A stretch of 64,000 nucleotides of DNA from FEN-1099 sp964511015 (GTDB lineage Bacteria; Lernaellota; Lernaellaia; Lernaellales; Lernaellaceae). The notes beneath the pieces are model-generated. The model made no database searches and was not told the origin of the DNA. It saw only the letters and a program-made list of their open reading frames with translations. The stretch covers positions 1-64,000 of the forward strand of contig CAZEDX010000008.1 of NCBI GenBank assembly GCA_964511015.1, in the 5' to 3' direction. A program made the translations under genes and the position numbers. This document shows, one piece after another, positions 34,501-43,502 of this stretch; the stretch's first letter is position 1; each line of letters starts with the position of its first letter.

Positions 34501-37453
34501 CGGCATGCACACCAAGGTCATCGACTACAACATCCGCTTCTATCACGGCGTCCACCAGCTCTACCGGATGCTGTGGCACGTCGAGAACAAGAACTACTGG
34601 TCGAACGAGAAGACCTTCGAAGTCGTCCGGCACAGCCTGCAAGGCCTACTCGACGAGGCGGTGGCGGAACTGGTCAAGCTGAATCCGCCGCTGCTCGGCT
34701 TTTCCGTGGTCGACCCGAAAGAACGCATCACTATCGAGGTGATCCGCCGTTTCCGCCAACACAACCGCACCACGCGCATCATTCTCGGCGGACCGGCCTG
34801 TTTCACCGCCGAGTATCGCCAGATCTTCATTGACCAGGCCGGCGAACTGATCGACGGCTATTGCATCGGCGAAGGCGAGCAGACATTGCTCGAAACCGTG
34901 CGGCGTGTGAAGAACCACGAAAATCTGCTTGGCATTCCCGGGCTCATGGTGCTCGACGAACGGCGCGAATGTCGTTTTACGCCGCGACCGCCGATCATGA
35001 ACCTCGATGATGTGCCGGCACCGACCTACGACGAGTTCGACCACGCGTTGTATCCAGGCGATGCGCTGATCGTCGAATGGAGCCGCGGCTGCATCGGCAA
35101 TTGTACGTACTGTAAGGGAAAACAAATCAGCGGCGACTACCGCACGCACAGTGCCCGACATATCTTCCAGGAACTCAAACGACACCACGACCAGCACGGC
35201 TACGCGAACTTCACCGTCTGCGACAATCTGCTCAACGGTTCGCCGGAAGTGCTCGAGGAATTGTGCGACCGCATTATCGATTCGGGGCTCAAGATCCGCT
35301 GGAACGGTGAAGGCATTCCCCTGCCCGGCATGAGCCGCCGCGTACTCGACAAGATGGCACGCGCGGGTTGCTACGAATTGCAGTGGGGTTTGGAATCCGC
35401 CTCCGAAGTCGTGCTTAAGGCGATGGGCAAGCGACGCTGCTTCGCGGTGGAAGAGGCAGAGCAGGTCATCCGTAACAGCCACGACGCCGGCATTAAAACT
35501 TGTCTGTTCATCATCGTCGGCTTTCCCGGTGAAACGGTCGAAGAATTCGAAAAGACCGTTGCCTTTATTCGGCGAAACGCAGCCTGGATCGATCAGGTCA
35601 AGAGCATCAATTCGCTTCACATCATTACCGACACTGCGGTCCATCGCCATGCCGCACAATTCCACCTCGTGTTGCCTGAACGCGACTACCACTATCTCTG
35701 GACAACGGAAGACGGCGCCAACACCCCTGCCGAGCGCAATCGGCGTATTCGGGAGCTGCTGCAGCTCTGCCAGGAAACCGGCATCGAGGTGCGTGAGACC
35801 AACCTGACCGAAGGCAAGCAAAATACGCTCGCGGAAGCCATCGCCGACCAACGGCTTTCCCTCGACGAACGCATGAAGCGCTTGATCGACGACATCAACG
35901 ATTTGCGTTCGTTCGAAACCGACACGGTGGAAGCGGCCGACCTTGCCGGGAAGTCACCGACGACCCAGCCGGAGACGCCACCGCCCGCGGATACCGCGGT
36001 TTCCGTCGATCCATCCTTCGCCAAAAATAACGCGGTGTTGGCGGGTGTACTTGACGGCCGACGCGTATTTGCCGGACCGGAATTGCTGGAAATCGACCTG
36101 ACCAACTTCTGCAACTTGAACTGCATTGGTTGCTGGAACCATTCTCCTTTGATGGGCAACCGCCGCATGACCGGCGAAGAAAAACAGCGTCGCCTACCAA
36201 CCGATCTTCTGTTCAAGCTCATTGACGACGCGGCCGCCCTCGGTGCCAAGAAGGTGCAACTGTCGGGCGCCGGCGAACCCTTCTGCCACCCCGATGCGCT
36301 ACGCACGATCGAGCGTATCAAGTCGCACGGACTCGAATGTGCGGTCATCACCAACGGCACTTTGTTGACCGACGAGATCGTACAACGTTTGGTCGACTTA
36401 AAGCTTGACTCACTGACGGTGAGCGTTTGGGCGGGTACGCCGACCGTGTACGAGATGACGCACCCGAACCAAAAGGGAAAAACACTTGAACGCTTGCGGC
36501 ACACGCTGCGGCTGTTGCACGACACCAAGGCCAAACGGCGCAGCTTCTGGCCGAAAGTGAAGATGTACCACGTGGTCAACCATCGCAACGCACATGACGT
36601 CAGCGCGATGGTCGACTTTGCCGTCGATTCGCTGGTCGAATACATCGAGTTCACGCCGGTTGACGTCATTCCTGGCTACACCGACGAGTTGGCATTGACC
36701 GACAACGACCGCCGACTGATCGTCGAGCAGCTTTGCGCCTTGCCCCAGAGGCCCGACTTTCTCGAACTGGATCCGATGCCGGGTGGCAGCCAGCCCGCCG
36801 ATCCGGAGAATAAAGAATTTGCCCGGTTTGTAAAGAAGTCGATCCTGCCGCGCGGCTTCCGGTACGAGCTAGACGACATCACCCGCTTCGATGTGCTCTG
36901 TGTGCGTAAGGAATGGCGCCTCGACGTGCGCGAGGACAATCAAGTCGAAAACGCCTTGTTGTTCTTCTACCCGCGGCACGAATGCGAAAATTGTCCGCTA
37001 CGTCCGGATTGCGCCATCGACCAGGAACGTTTCTGCGTCAAGGTCGAGTTCACCAGCTTCCTCGGCTTCGGACCGTTCCTCCGGCGGATCGCCCGGCCCG
37101 CGGCGGCCGGCGGCTACGATGCCGACAAGATCGACGATGTGCCGTGCTGCGTCGCCTGGACCTACGCTCGGGTGAAGACCGACGGCTCGGTGATTCCCTG
37201 CTGCAAGGCCGACAAAATGCCGCTGGGCAATCTATACCAGCACGACTTTCGCTCGATCTGGACGAACGAGCTCTATCGCCAGTTCCGCACTACGGCGTTA
37301 ACCACTAGCAAGCGCGATCCATTCTTCGCCCCGATCGCTTGCCTCGTCGCTTGCGACAACCTCGGCCAGAACATTGCCACCCAACAACGCTTGGCCCAAC
37401 TCACGCCGGAGCAGCAGGAAGCTCTCAAGAAGAACAAATTGCCGGAAGTCTAG
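31535..37453 (+). CDS. Giant four-module radical SAM protein (three B12-binding-like/radical SAM modules plus radical SAM/SPASM)
   Basis: One intact frame of 1972 residues. Module 1: B12-binding-like domain (about 1-180) and radical SAM with CVKGCTFC (Cys225, 229, 232). Module 2: B12-binding-like from about 482, radical SAM with CPFRCAFC (Cys699, 703, 706). Module 3: B12-binding-like from about 960, radical SAM with CIGNCTYC (Cys1186, 1190, 1193). A Pro/Thr linker (about 1470-1490) leads to module 4: CNLNCIGC (Cys1526, 1530, 1533), with C-terminal Cys clusters CENCPLRPDC and VIPCCKADKMPLGNLY typical of SPASM domains. Each of modules 1-3 keeps the GFPGET motif after the barrel. Modules 1 and 3 look most alike (DYNIRLY versus DYNIRFY). 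Ordinary B12/radical SAM enzymes are 400-700 residues. The substrate is unknown; it sits next to glycosyltransferases and another B12/radical SAM gene. Confidence 0.92.
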   Translation: MMEQEPQVFLALMPPFGPEGPPLGLACVAAALRKAGFQVRAEDYNIRLYRQFEGELGHLWLPAHKAAWVWPSRQQGTIAGFGTAFDDIASEIAAANPAIAGFSVHSDNLGITIELISRLRARRPQIKIIVGGLGVFGEAGRAAFPKRIVDAFVLGEGEITAVELVRVLLAGKDPSAIPGVAVPGQPGIERPVAKSLDDFPFPTYEDFDLSRYTTPNLPLAMSRGCVKGCTFCNDRILMGRFRPRSAASVYAEIKHHVDKLKVRDFMIVDLQITQIIDEAVRLSEMVIADGLEIRWNANAAIAETLTPPVLQTLRRAGCHTLTLGVESGSDAVLRMMNKGTTATAAANTMRAVRDAGMIVWINLVLGFPGETEDHFAETLAWVEQNAASINEVSVLNACNILDYSLLAERPDKYGILGPLEPPWSEVAWVSKDGNTPALRQDRLRRAKTLLDRLAVPVRQTNMDFVDEASHLAGEDNDLLLVLCPPFDVTHPPLALASVASYLAARGLKSFALDLNILEFRRAVEEHRGLWDLPLHDRWADPTDYERFRQRLDLDPHRLAEQIVAARGELVYFHLVRGNLLLTRDVMRAVRQLAPERKLVIGGAPTRIGAERDLFPEAVCDFAVIGELEETLADLTRRRRRGLSTDHLRGARWIDAQGNPHYLPREPLRDLDRIGHPTFREFVPHRYQSPILPLRMSRGCPFRCAFCGEQPTEGSFRTRSAATVFAEMCYHHDNWDIFTFRFTDLIIDGDLGVLAELCDRIIQSGRRFRWSGQIAPRADLTPTLFERMANAGCTMLRFGVESFSDNLLRRMNKGYTAADAMANLRHAHEAGIETHVNLIAGFPGETDADLLASVKALRDGQSMIDYVDEITPCFVLPGCALERDSRQYEVLLPAGDHHLNWSHKSYNNHAWREKRAKELAAWAGGLDVHFNYDFFLPPGDPLRDIAGRIRARLAEKITPAPDAVLVTLPPWGYENPPVGLAYLSTYLRHHGMHTKVIDYNIRFYHGVHQLYRMLWHVENKNYWSNEKTFEVVRHSLQGLLDEAVAELVKLNPPLLGFSVVDPKERITIEVIRRFRQHNRTTRIILGGPACFTAEYRQIFIDQAGELIDGYCIGEGEQTLLETVRRVKNHENLLGIPGLMVLDERRECRFTPRPPIMNLDDVPAPTYDEFDHALYPGDALIVEWSRGCIGNCTYCKGKQISGDYRTHSARHIFQELKRHHDQHGYANFTVCDNLLNGSPEVLEELCDRIIDSGLKIRWNGEGIPLPGMSRRVLDKMARAGCYELQWGLESASEVVLKAMGKRRCFAVEEAEQVIRNSHDAGIKTCLFIIVGFPGETVEEFEKTVAFIRRNAAWIDQVKSINSLHIITDTAVHRHAAQFHLVLPERDYHYLWTTEDGANTPAERNRRIRELLQLCQETGIEVRETNLTEGKQNTLAEAIADQRLSLDERMKRLIDDINDLRSFETDTVEAADLAGKSPTTQPETPPPADTAVSVDPSFAKNNAVLAGVLDGRRVFAGPELLEIDLTNFCNLNCIGCWNHSPLMGNRRMTGEEKQRRLPTDLLFKLIDDAAALGAKKVQLSGAGEPFCHPDALRTIERIKSHGLECAVITNGTLLTDEIVQRLVDLKLDSLTVSVWAGTPTVYEMTHPNQKGKTLERLRHTLRLLHDTKAKRRSFWPKVKMYHVVNHRNAHDVSAMVDFAVDSLVEYIEFTPVDVIPGYTDELALTDNDRRLIVEQLCALPQRPDFLELDPMPGGSQPADPENKEFARFVKKSILPRGFRYELDDITRFDVLCVRKEWRLDVREDNQVENALLFFYPRHECENCPLRPDCAIDQERFCVKVEFTSFLGFGPFLRRIARPAAAGGYDADKIDDVPCCVAWTYARVKTDGSVIPCCKADKMPLGNLYQHDFRSIWTNELYRQFRTTALTTSKRDPFFAPIACLVACDNLGQNIATQQRLAQLTPEQQEALKKNKLPEV

Positions 37454-38490
37454 TCGCGGCTATTGTCCATTTCTTCACGCCGCACCAACCGCGGCACCAC
37501 CGGCGGATAGCGAAACCACAGCCCGTGGATCATGCCGATGCCGTAGGCGATCGGGTTGCCGGCCAGAATTGCATACGCCATCGGCCACAAGCTGGACTGC
37601 CCGGCACGGCGGCAAAGGCGATAGGCGATCGGCAGGGGAACTAGGAAGTAGAGCATCGGCAATAAGAACAACGGGTGCCACAAACACAATGGAGTCAGCG
37701 CCAGTGTCAGAACGATGAGAGGTGGCACCAGAAACTTCGCCTTCAAATGATCGAAGTGCTTCTTGATAATCTGGGTGCGGCCGCGTCCGTAAAGATAGAC
37801 ATTGCGCATCCACGATTTGAAGTCGGGTCGCATCTTGTGTTCTACGTCCGCCCCGGCGATAAACACGATCCGTCCGCCGGCTTGTAAGAGACGGTGGTTG
37901 AGTTCCGGGTCTTCGCAGACAAAGCGGAACGCCTCGTCAAAGCCGCCGGCGGCGAGCACCTTTTGGCGGTCATAGAGGATGTTCAAAGTCGGGATGTGCG
38001 GCACCTCGTGGTCTTCCGTGAATCGCATGCCTTGCACGCTGCCGTGACTCCCCCAGAAGCTGTTGAGGGTGATCCCCACCGCGGCCAGAAAATCGCCGCC
38101 GTCCGTCACCGGCACGTTGCCGCCGCCGACAGCCACCAAATTCGGCAGGCGCGCCCGCCAGCGATCGAAGCCCTTGACCAGCGTTTCCAACCAATGTGGG
38201 GGGCAAACCACGTCGGCGTCGGTAAAGGCGATCAGTTCGGTTTGCGCGGTGCGCAGAGCGCGGTTGCGTCCGAAAGAGATGCCCGGGCGCGGCTCGATCG
38301 CCAACGCCAGATTCTTCCAACGCATCTGACGCAACCGCACCAGATCGCGCGAGGTGTCAGTGCTGCCATTGTCGACAATCAAGACATCGAACTCGTCCCG
38401 CGGCAAAGACTGGCGTTCGAGGCTGTCGAGCAGGGCCGGTAGGTTGCGCTCTTCGTTGTAGGCCACCACGGCGACGGTAACGCGCTTCAT
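37450..38490 (-). CDS. Family 2 glycosyltransferase with C-terminal membrane segments
   Basis: A 346-residue GT-A enzyme: VTVAVVAYNEERNLPALL, LIVDNGSTDTSRDL, a DAD-type motif (AFTDADVVCP) and an EDPELNHRL motif that fits the acceptor ED site. Two or three hydrophobic segments follow residue 240 (LIVLTLALTPLCLWHPLFLL). The ATG at 38490 overlaps the upstream B12/radical SAM stop by four bases; the stop overlaps that of the convergent giant gene by four bases. Probably adds sugars during exopolysaccharide or glycolipid assembly. Confidence 0.88.
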   Translation of the reverse strand: MKRVTVAVVAYNEERNLPALLDSLERQSLPRDEFDVLIVDNGSTDTSRDLVRLRQMRWKNLALAIEPRPGISFGRNRALRTAQTELIAFTDADVVCPPHWLETLVKGFDRWRARLPNLVAVGGGNVPVTDGGDFLAAVGITLNSFWGSHGSVQGMRFTEDHEVPHIPTLNILYDRQKVLAAGGFDEAFRFVCEDPELNHRLLQAGGRIVFIAGADVEHKMRPDFKSWMRNVYLYGRGRTQIIKKHFDHLKAKFLVPPLIVLTLALTPLCLWHPLFLLPMLYFLVPLPIAYRLCRRAGQSSLWPMAYAILAGNPIAYGIGMIHGLWFRYPPVVPRLVRREEMDNSRD

Positions 38491-39932
38491 CGCGTACCCC
38501 GCAAAAGATAGCGAAGGTAGGCCCACAAGCCGCGCACGCTGCGCCAACCTTCACTCGGGTGGCGCAAGGCTTGTGCCAGTTTGCGCCAGATATATTTCGG
38601 CCGGAAATGGAAACGCCGGTAGGCCCGTTCGCAAAACGCCCATTGCTCGGCCGCGGTCGCTCCCGGCAGATCGACCACCGCTGCATGGCCGCCAGCAGGG
38701 GTCAACCAGCGCCGCCATTCACGGTGCGCCAGGTAGCCGCGCTCCTCGGCCCACCGGAAGGCCTCAGTGCCCGGATATGGAAACACGGGGTAGAACTGCG
38801 CGGAATCCGGCTCAAGTGCGATCGCATGGCGCAGTGTACGTTCCATCGACGCCGCAGTCTCGCCGGGAAAACCCACCATGAAGCAACCGTGCACCAGCAG
38901 GCCGATTGCCTTCGCCTCGCGCATGAATTCCTGTGCGCGGCTGACCGTTATCCCCTTGCGCATCTCGCGCAGCGCATCTTCGTCAGCGGATTCGAAGCCG
39001 ACGGCACACGAACGCAAACCGGCCGCCACCAACTCGCGCATCGTTTCGGCACGCGTGTTGACCCGCAGATTGGCGAAAAACGGCAGACCGATGCCTCGCT
39101 GACGTTTAAGCTGGGCAAACCGAATGGCCCGATCCTCGTCGGCGGTGAAAGTGTCGTCTTCGAAAACAACCTCGCGCACGGCCGGCATTTCGTGCGCGAT
39201 CCATTCCACTTCACCCACCAGATGTTCCGGGCTGCGCGCACGGTAGCGGCGCCCATGCATGACCTGCGGATAAAGACAAAAGAAGCAATTGTTCGGACAG
39301 CCGCGGCCACTGATCAACATCACCATGGGGTGATGGGCCAAGCTGAAATTGTACGCTTCAACGGGAAGAAAGCGCCGATAGAGCGGAGCCACCCACGGCA
39401 ACTGGTCGAGGTTCTCGATCGGCGCGCGCGGCGCGGTCTGGTGGATTCCGTCGACCCTGGGCAGAGCCAGGCCGGCAACACCGTCCAGCGCCCCTGCATC
39501 ACGCAACACTTGGGCCAGCTCAAGCGCCGTCTGGTCATATTCACCAAGGAGCGCGCCGTCGAGTTGTGTTCCGGTCAGCGTTTCCGCCGGTATGGCGCTG
39601 ACATGAGTGCCTACAAGAAAGACCGCCACGTTAGGCGATTCACGTTTTAGACGCGTGGCGAACGACACGTCGGCCACGATGGAAGGCGTGCTCGTTTCAA
39701 CCAGCGCCAACCGTGGAGCAAAATCGCGTACCCGCTGCACGGCCTGAGTCTCGTCGGCACCAGCAGCCACGGCGTCGAACAAGTCGACCGTAAACCCTTC
39801 CCGATCTAGCAACGCAGCGGCGTGCGCCAACCAGTATGGGTAGTACAACACGTTGCTCTTGATCACACCGGGGCTTCGCTGCGACCGGCTGAAACGAGGC
39901 AGGAACGGGCCGTTGATCAACGAAACACGCAT
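38487..39932 (-). CDS. Cobalamin-binding radical SAM protein
   Basis: A 481-residue protein with the same order of domains as the enzymes at 17.5 and 25.2 kb: B12-binding-like N-terminus (LLDREGFTVDLFDAV, VETSTPSIVAD), radical SAM motif CPNNCFFC (Cys212, 216, 219), GFESADEDALREMRKG, VGFPGETAASM, and the RRFHFRPKYIWRKL tail. It sits between two glycosyltransferase genes in an apparent operon of the exopolysaccharide locus (gap of three bases upstream, four-base overlap downstream). The substrate is unknown. Confidence 0.88.
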   Translation of the reverse strand: MRVSLINGPFLPRFSRSQRSPGVIKSNVLYYPYWLAHAAALLDREGFTVDLFDAVAAGADETQAVQRVRDFAPRLALVETSTPSIVADVSFATRLKRESPNVAVFLVGTHVSAIPAETLTGTQLDGALLGEYDQTALELAQVLRDAGALDGVAGLALPRVDGIHQTAPRAPIENLDQLPWVAPLYRRFLPVEAYNFSLAHHPMVMLISGRGCPNNCFFCLYPQVMHGRRYRARSPEHLVGEVEWIAHEMPAVREVVFEDDTFTADEDRAIRFAQLKRQRGIGLPFFANLRVNTRAETMRELVAAGLRSCAVGFESADEDALREMRKGITVSRAQEFMREAKAIGLLVHGCFMVGFPGETAASMERTLRHAIALEPDSAQFYPVFPYPGTEAFRWAEERGYLAHREWRRWLTPAGGHAAVVDLPGATAAEQWAFCERAYRRFHFRPKYIWRKLAQALRHPSEGWRSVRGLWAYLRYLLRGTR

Positions 39933-39935
39933 CGG

Positions 39936-41150
39936 CTAGCCGTCGATCTGCTCGCGGTCGAACCGCGCGTCGCGCTGTTCGGGTTCAGTAGCGAGCATGG
40001 TGGTGAGCATGCGCTGCAACACAGCCATCAAGGCCAATTGCAGCGACAGCAAAAACAACGCTCCGGCCAGGGCGACTTGCGACCAGTGAATATAAATCTT
40101 GCCCGCGCGCAGATACTGCCAGGCCGGGTGGGCGGTTAACGCCAATGCCACAAACAACAACACACCAGCGATCGACAGCATGGCGTCGGACTGGGTCAGC
40201 CGGTGCACGACCCGATAGAACGCACGATGTGGTCGAATCCACGGAGTCTTCAACTCCACCACTCGTTCGGCAATCATGCCGACGCTGAAAACAAACAGAC
40301 CTCCGAAGCCGAGCACCAGCACGGCCAGAATACGGAAGATCATGCCTTCTTTCACATGCCCTGTCGCCACGTAGTCGGCGAGCGCCCCACCGCCGAAGAA
40401 CAGCATCGGCAGCACCATCAGCAGACCCAGTGAACCGAAGATGCGAAATGGGCGGTAGGTGATCGCCAGTTCCAGAATAATGCGCAAAAAGCGCAGACCG
40501 TCTTTGGCCACCGACAGCTTCGATGCGCCGATGCGCTCGGCGTAGGGCATCGGGGCTTCGCCGATTTTCAGTTCCGGATCGAGGACGGCGCGACAGCTCA
40601 TCGCCGGCGTGAAGTTGAGTCCGTCCGGCAACGGGTACAACCGTGCGAGCGCGCTACGCCGCACCACCCGCATGCCGCTGGCCGAGTCGGAGATATTGCT
40701 CCAGGCCACCAGATTGATCATGGCGGCGAAAATGCGGTTGCCCAGCCGCCGCACACGTGGCATTTCGCTGTCGGCGCTCAGGCGCGAACCAAGGGCCACG
40801 TCGAGCTTGCCGTCCACCACGCGGTTGACCAGCGTGATGAAGAACAGCGGATCACAGGTGCCGTCGGCGTCCAAGAAGCCCAGCAGATCGGCGTCGGAAT
40901 TGGCCCAGCCGAGCTTGATCGCGGCGCCATAGCCGCGGTTCTTCCGGTAACTGATCAGTTTGATCTGCGGCACGTACTGCCGGGCGAGTTCCGCCGTCCG
41001 ATCGCTCGAGCCGTCGGAAACAACGGTGATTTCGACCTCGTCGACCGGCGTCCGAGCGATGATCTCGGGCCGCGCGGCCAGACAACGTTCGATGATCGCC
41101 GTGATCGCTTGTTCTTCGTTGAGTGCCGGAATGACGATAAGCAGCTTCAT
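39936..41150 (-). CDS. DPM1-like family 2 glycosyltransferase with membrane domain
   Basis: A 404-residue protein. The N-terminal GT-A domain has LLIVIPALNEEQAITAII, TVVSDGSSDRT, KNRGYGAAIKLGW and a GFLDADGTCDP motif. Four or so TM segments follow residue 235 (IFGSLGLLMVLPMLFF, ILAVLVLGFGGLFVFS, LSIAGVLLFVALAL, LAGALFLLSLQLALM). Such enzymes load a sugar onto a polyprenyl phosphate. I start at the ATG at 41150 because MKLLIVIPALNEE is the family N-terminus; the open frame runs further upstream without a plausible protein. It follows the tyrosine kinase gene by 19 bases. Confidence 0.88.
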   Translation of the reverse strand: MKLLIVIPALNEEQAITAIIERCLAARPEIIARTPVDEVEITVVSDGSSDRTAELARQYVPQIKLISYRKNRGYGAAIKLGWANSDADLLGFLDADGTCDPLFFITLVNRVVDGKLDVALGSRLSADSEMPRVRRLGNRIFAAMINLVAWSNISDSASGMRVVRRSALARLYPLPDGLNFTPAMSCRAVLDPELKIGEAPMPYAERIGASKLSVAKDGLRFLRIILELAITYRPFRIFGSLGLLMVLPMLFFGGGALADYVATGHVKEGMIFRILAVLVLGFGGLFVFSVGMIAERVVELKTPWIRPHRAFYRVVHRLTQSDAMLSIAGVLLFVALALTAHPAWQYLRAGKIYIHWSQVALAGALFLLSLQLALMAVLQRMLTTMLATEPEQRDARFDREQIDG

Positions 41151-41169
41151 GCCGCAGCCCCTGGAGCGG

Positions 41170-43497
41170 CTAGTAGCCGTAGCGTGAGCGACGACGCCGC
41201 TTCTTCTTCTTGCCTTCGGCCGAATAGTAGTAATAGTACGAATAGTAGCCGTAGTCGTACTTGTAGCCGGCGAAGATGTTGTTGGTGACGATTCCCAACA
41301 GATTGGCTTTGACCTTCTCCAGCAAATCGATGGCCCGCACGACGCCTGAGGCGCGGCTGCGGCCGAGTTCGACCACCAGCAATGTTGCATCAACCGCGGA
41401 ATTGAGCACGGCGGCATCGGTCACCGCCAGCACCGGCGGGCTGTCGAACAGGATCATATCGAATTCGCGGCTCAGCTCGGCCAGCAAGTCTTTCATTTGC
41501 TTACTGCCCAACATCTCCGTCGGGTTTGGCGGAATCGGGCCGGACGGAATGACGAAGAGGTTGTCGGTGCCCGTGCGACGCAACACGTCGCGCCAACTTG
41601 CTTCGTGCGAAAGCACGGTGGTCAGACCCGGGTCGCGGTCGAATTCAAAGAAGTTGTGGACGTTCGGCTTGCGCAAATCGCAATCGATCAGCAATGTCTT
41701 GCGTTCGATGTTGGCCATGGTCAGCGCGAGGTTGCAGACGATGGTCGACTTGCCTTCGCTCGGACCAGCGCTGGTGATCAACAGTGAACACAGCTTGCGG
41801 TCGGGATCGGCAAAATGGATGTTTGTGCGCAAGGTGCGGAAGGCTTCCGAAATCGGGCTCTTCGGACTATGTTGGGTGACCAACGCTGCCGACGCTGTGC
41901 GCGACCCTTCGAACTCCTTTTCCTTACGGTAGTCCGGAATACGCGGGATGACGCCGTAGATCGGCCGGTTCACGAAGCGCTCGACTTCTTCGATCGACTT
42001 GAGCGAGTCGTCGATAAATTCGAGAAAGAATGCCAAGCCCAAGGCCAGCAGCAGGCCCGCCACCAGGCCGAGCAACAGGTTCAAGCGCACGTTCGGTTTG
42101 ATCGGGGTCTTGGGCGTGACCGCCAGGTCGATGACGCGTATATTGCCGATGGTCGACGCCTTGGCGATTCGCGTCTCCTCGTGTTTCTGCAGCAGGAACG
42201 TGTAGATCTGGCTGGTGACCTCACTCGATCGCATGAGACCGGCGAGCGCGCGTTCCTTCTCGGGTAGATTGCTGACCTGCTCGGTGTACGCATCGATGAT
42301 GCCGCTCAGTCGCGTAAGGCGCGACTGCATGTTCGAAACCGTTTCCACCAGTACTTGTTCGATCTGTTTGCCGACGGCGGCGATTTCGCTGTTGACGGCC
42401 TGCACTTCCGGCGCGTTTTCGGTCAAGTCGGACAACAGCGAGCCCTTCTTGGCTTTCAACTCGGCGAGCTTCATGCCCAGGCTGGTCAGCACCGTGTCTT
42501 CTGTCGACGACATGCTCGGCAACGACAACTGCTCCACACCTTGGTTGTGGAATGTATCGAGCATGGTACGGTACTTAAATAGCTCGATCTGCAACTGCGC
42601 GCGTTGCACTTCGAATTTCGCCACTGCGTCAATCAGCGCATTCGATTCCTGCGACAGCGCAGCGATCTTGTTCTCTTGCTTATAGCGGCGCAGATCGTCT
42701 TCCGAAAGGTCGAGACTGTCACGGACGACATCAAGTTGCGACTCGATGAAACCCAGCATCAACGACGCTTCGCGGCTTTTTTCATCGATGTTCTGTTGCC
42801 GGTACACTTCCACCGTCTGGTTGACGATATCCCGCGCCAATTCCGGAAACTGGCTGCGGTAATCGATCTTGACGATGTTGGTTTTGTCGCCGACCTCGGT
42901 CACGCCGAGATTGTTCTGCACCATCATCACGGTCGCGTCGAACGGCCGCTGCACGAACTTGAACCAGGCTGCCTTCTTCGGCATCGCGGTGGTTTCCAAC
43001 TCAAAATGGAGTCCGGCGCCGCGACATCCGTTGGTGGCATCGCCGATCGCCAGTTGATCGCCCTTGTAGCGAACGGCAAAGCGCCCATGGTCGTCGATGA
43101 ATTCGACTTCCAGGGTCTTGCCGCGCCGTTCCGGGCTAAGGTTCACGTTCTTTAGCAGGATCTTCAGGTCGGGTGACTGTTCGACTACCATCACGTCAAG
43201 ATTGAGGTTGCGCACCACCGCTTCCGCCACACTGCGGCTGCGAATGATTTCCATTTCGGCGGCCACGGGATTGGAACGGTTGAGTCGCATCAACTCCTTG
43301 AGCAAGAGGTTCTCGGTGGCTTCCTCTTTGATCTGCACCATCGAAAACGCTTCATAGATGGGCGTCATCAAGAAGGTATGCACCGCGACGCTGATCACAA
43401 CGGCAAGGAAAGTAAGGATCGCCACGATGCGGCGGCGGTAGAGCACGCGCAAATAGTCAGCAATGCCAACATCGGCGGTCCGTTGACGCAGTTCCAT
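41170..43497 (-). CDS. Wzc-type chain-length determinant/tyrosine autokinase
   Basis: A 775-residue inner-membrane protein with an N-terminal Wzz domain (TM about residues 28-48), a long periplasmic coiled-coil region, a second TM (about 485-505, LLLGLVAGLLLALGLAFFLE) and a C-terminal BY-kinase: Walker A GPSEGKST (about 578-585), Walker A' LLIDCDLRKP and Walker B MILFDSPPVL. The C-terminus ends in a cluster of Tyr (GYYSYYYYYS) followed by Lys/Arg, the expected autophosphorylation tail. It would control polymerisation and export of a polysaccharide with the Wza-like lipoprotein encoded just upstream. Confidence 0.93.
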   Translation of the reverse strand: MELRQRTADVGIADYLRVLYRRRIVAILTFLAVVISVAVHTFLMTPIYEAFSMVQIKEEATENLLLKELMRLNRSNPVAAEMEIIRSRSVAEAVVRNLNLDVMVVEQSPDLKILLKNVNLSPERRGKTLEVEFIDDHGRFAVRYKGDQLAIGDATNGCRGAGLHFELETTAMPKKAAWFKFVQRPFDATVMMVQNNLGVTEVGDKTNIVKIDYRSQFPELARDIVNQTVEVYRQQNIDEKSREASLMLGFIESQLDVVRDSLDLSEDDLRRYKQENKIAALSQESNALIDAVAKFEVQRAQLQIELFKYRTMLDTFHNQGVEQLSLPSMSSTEDTVLTSLGMKLAELKAKKGSLLSDLTENAPEVQAVNSEIAAVGKQIEQVLVETVSNMQSRLTRLSGIIDAYTEQVSNLPEKERALAGLMRSSEVTSQIYTFLLQKHEETRIAKASTIGNIRVIDLAVTPKTPIKPNVRLNLLLGLVAGLLLALGLAFFLEFIDDSLKSIEEVERFVNRPIYGVIPRIPDYRKEKEFEGSRTASAALVTQHSPKSPISEAFRTLRTNIHFADPDRKLCSLLITSAGPSEGKSTIVCNLALTMANIERKTLLIDCDLRKPNVHNFFEFDRDPGLTTVLSHEASWRDVLRRTGTDNLFVIPSGPIPPNPTEMLGSKQMKDLLAELSREFDMILFDSPPVLAVTDAAVLNSAVDATLLVVELGRSRASGVVRAIDLLEKVKANLLGIVTNNIFAGYKYDYGYYSYYYYYSAEGKKKKRRRRSRYGY

Positions 43498-43502
43498 TCC
43501 GA

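Noticed and set aside
31535..37453. Giant gene as an assembly chimera of four genes
   Set aside because: The frame is continuous without stops, each junction is a natural-looking linker, and codon use is even. It cannot be fully excluded without reads, so the check is listed under findings.
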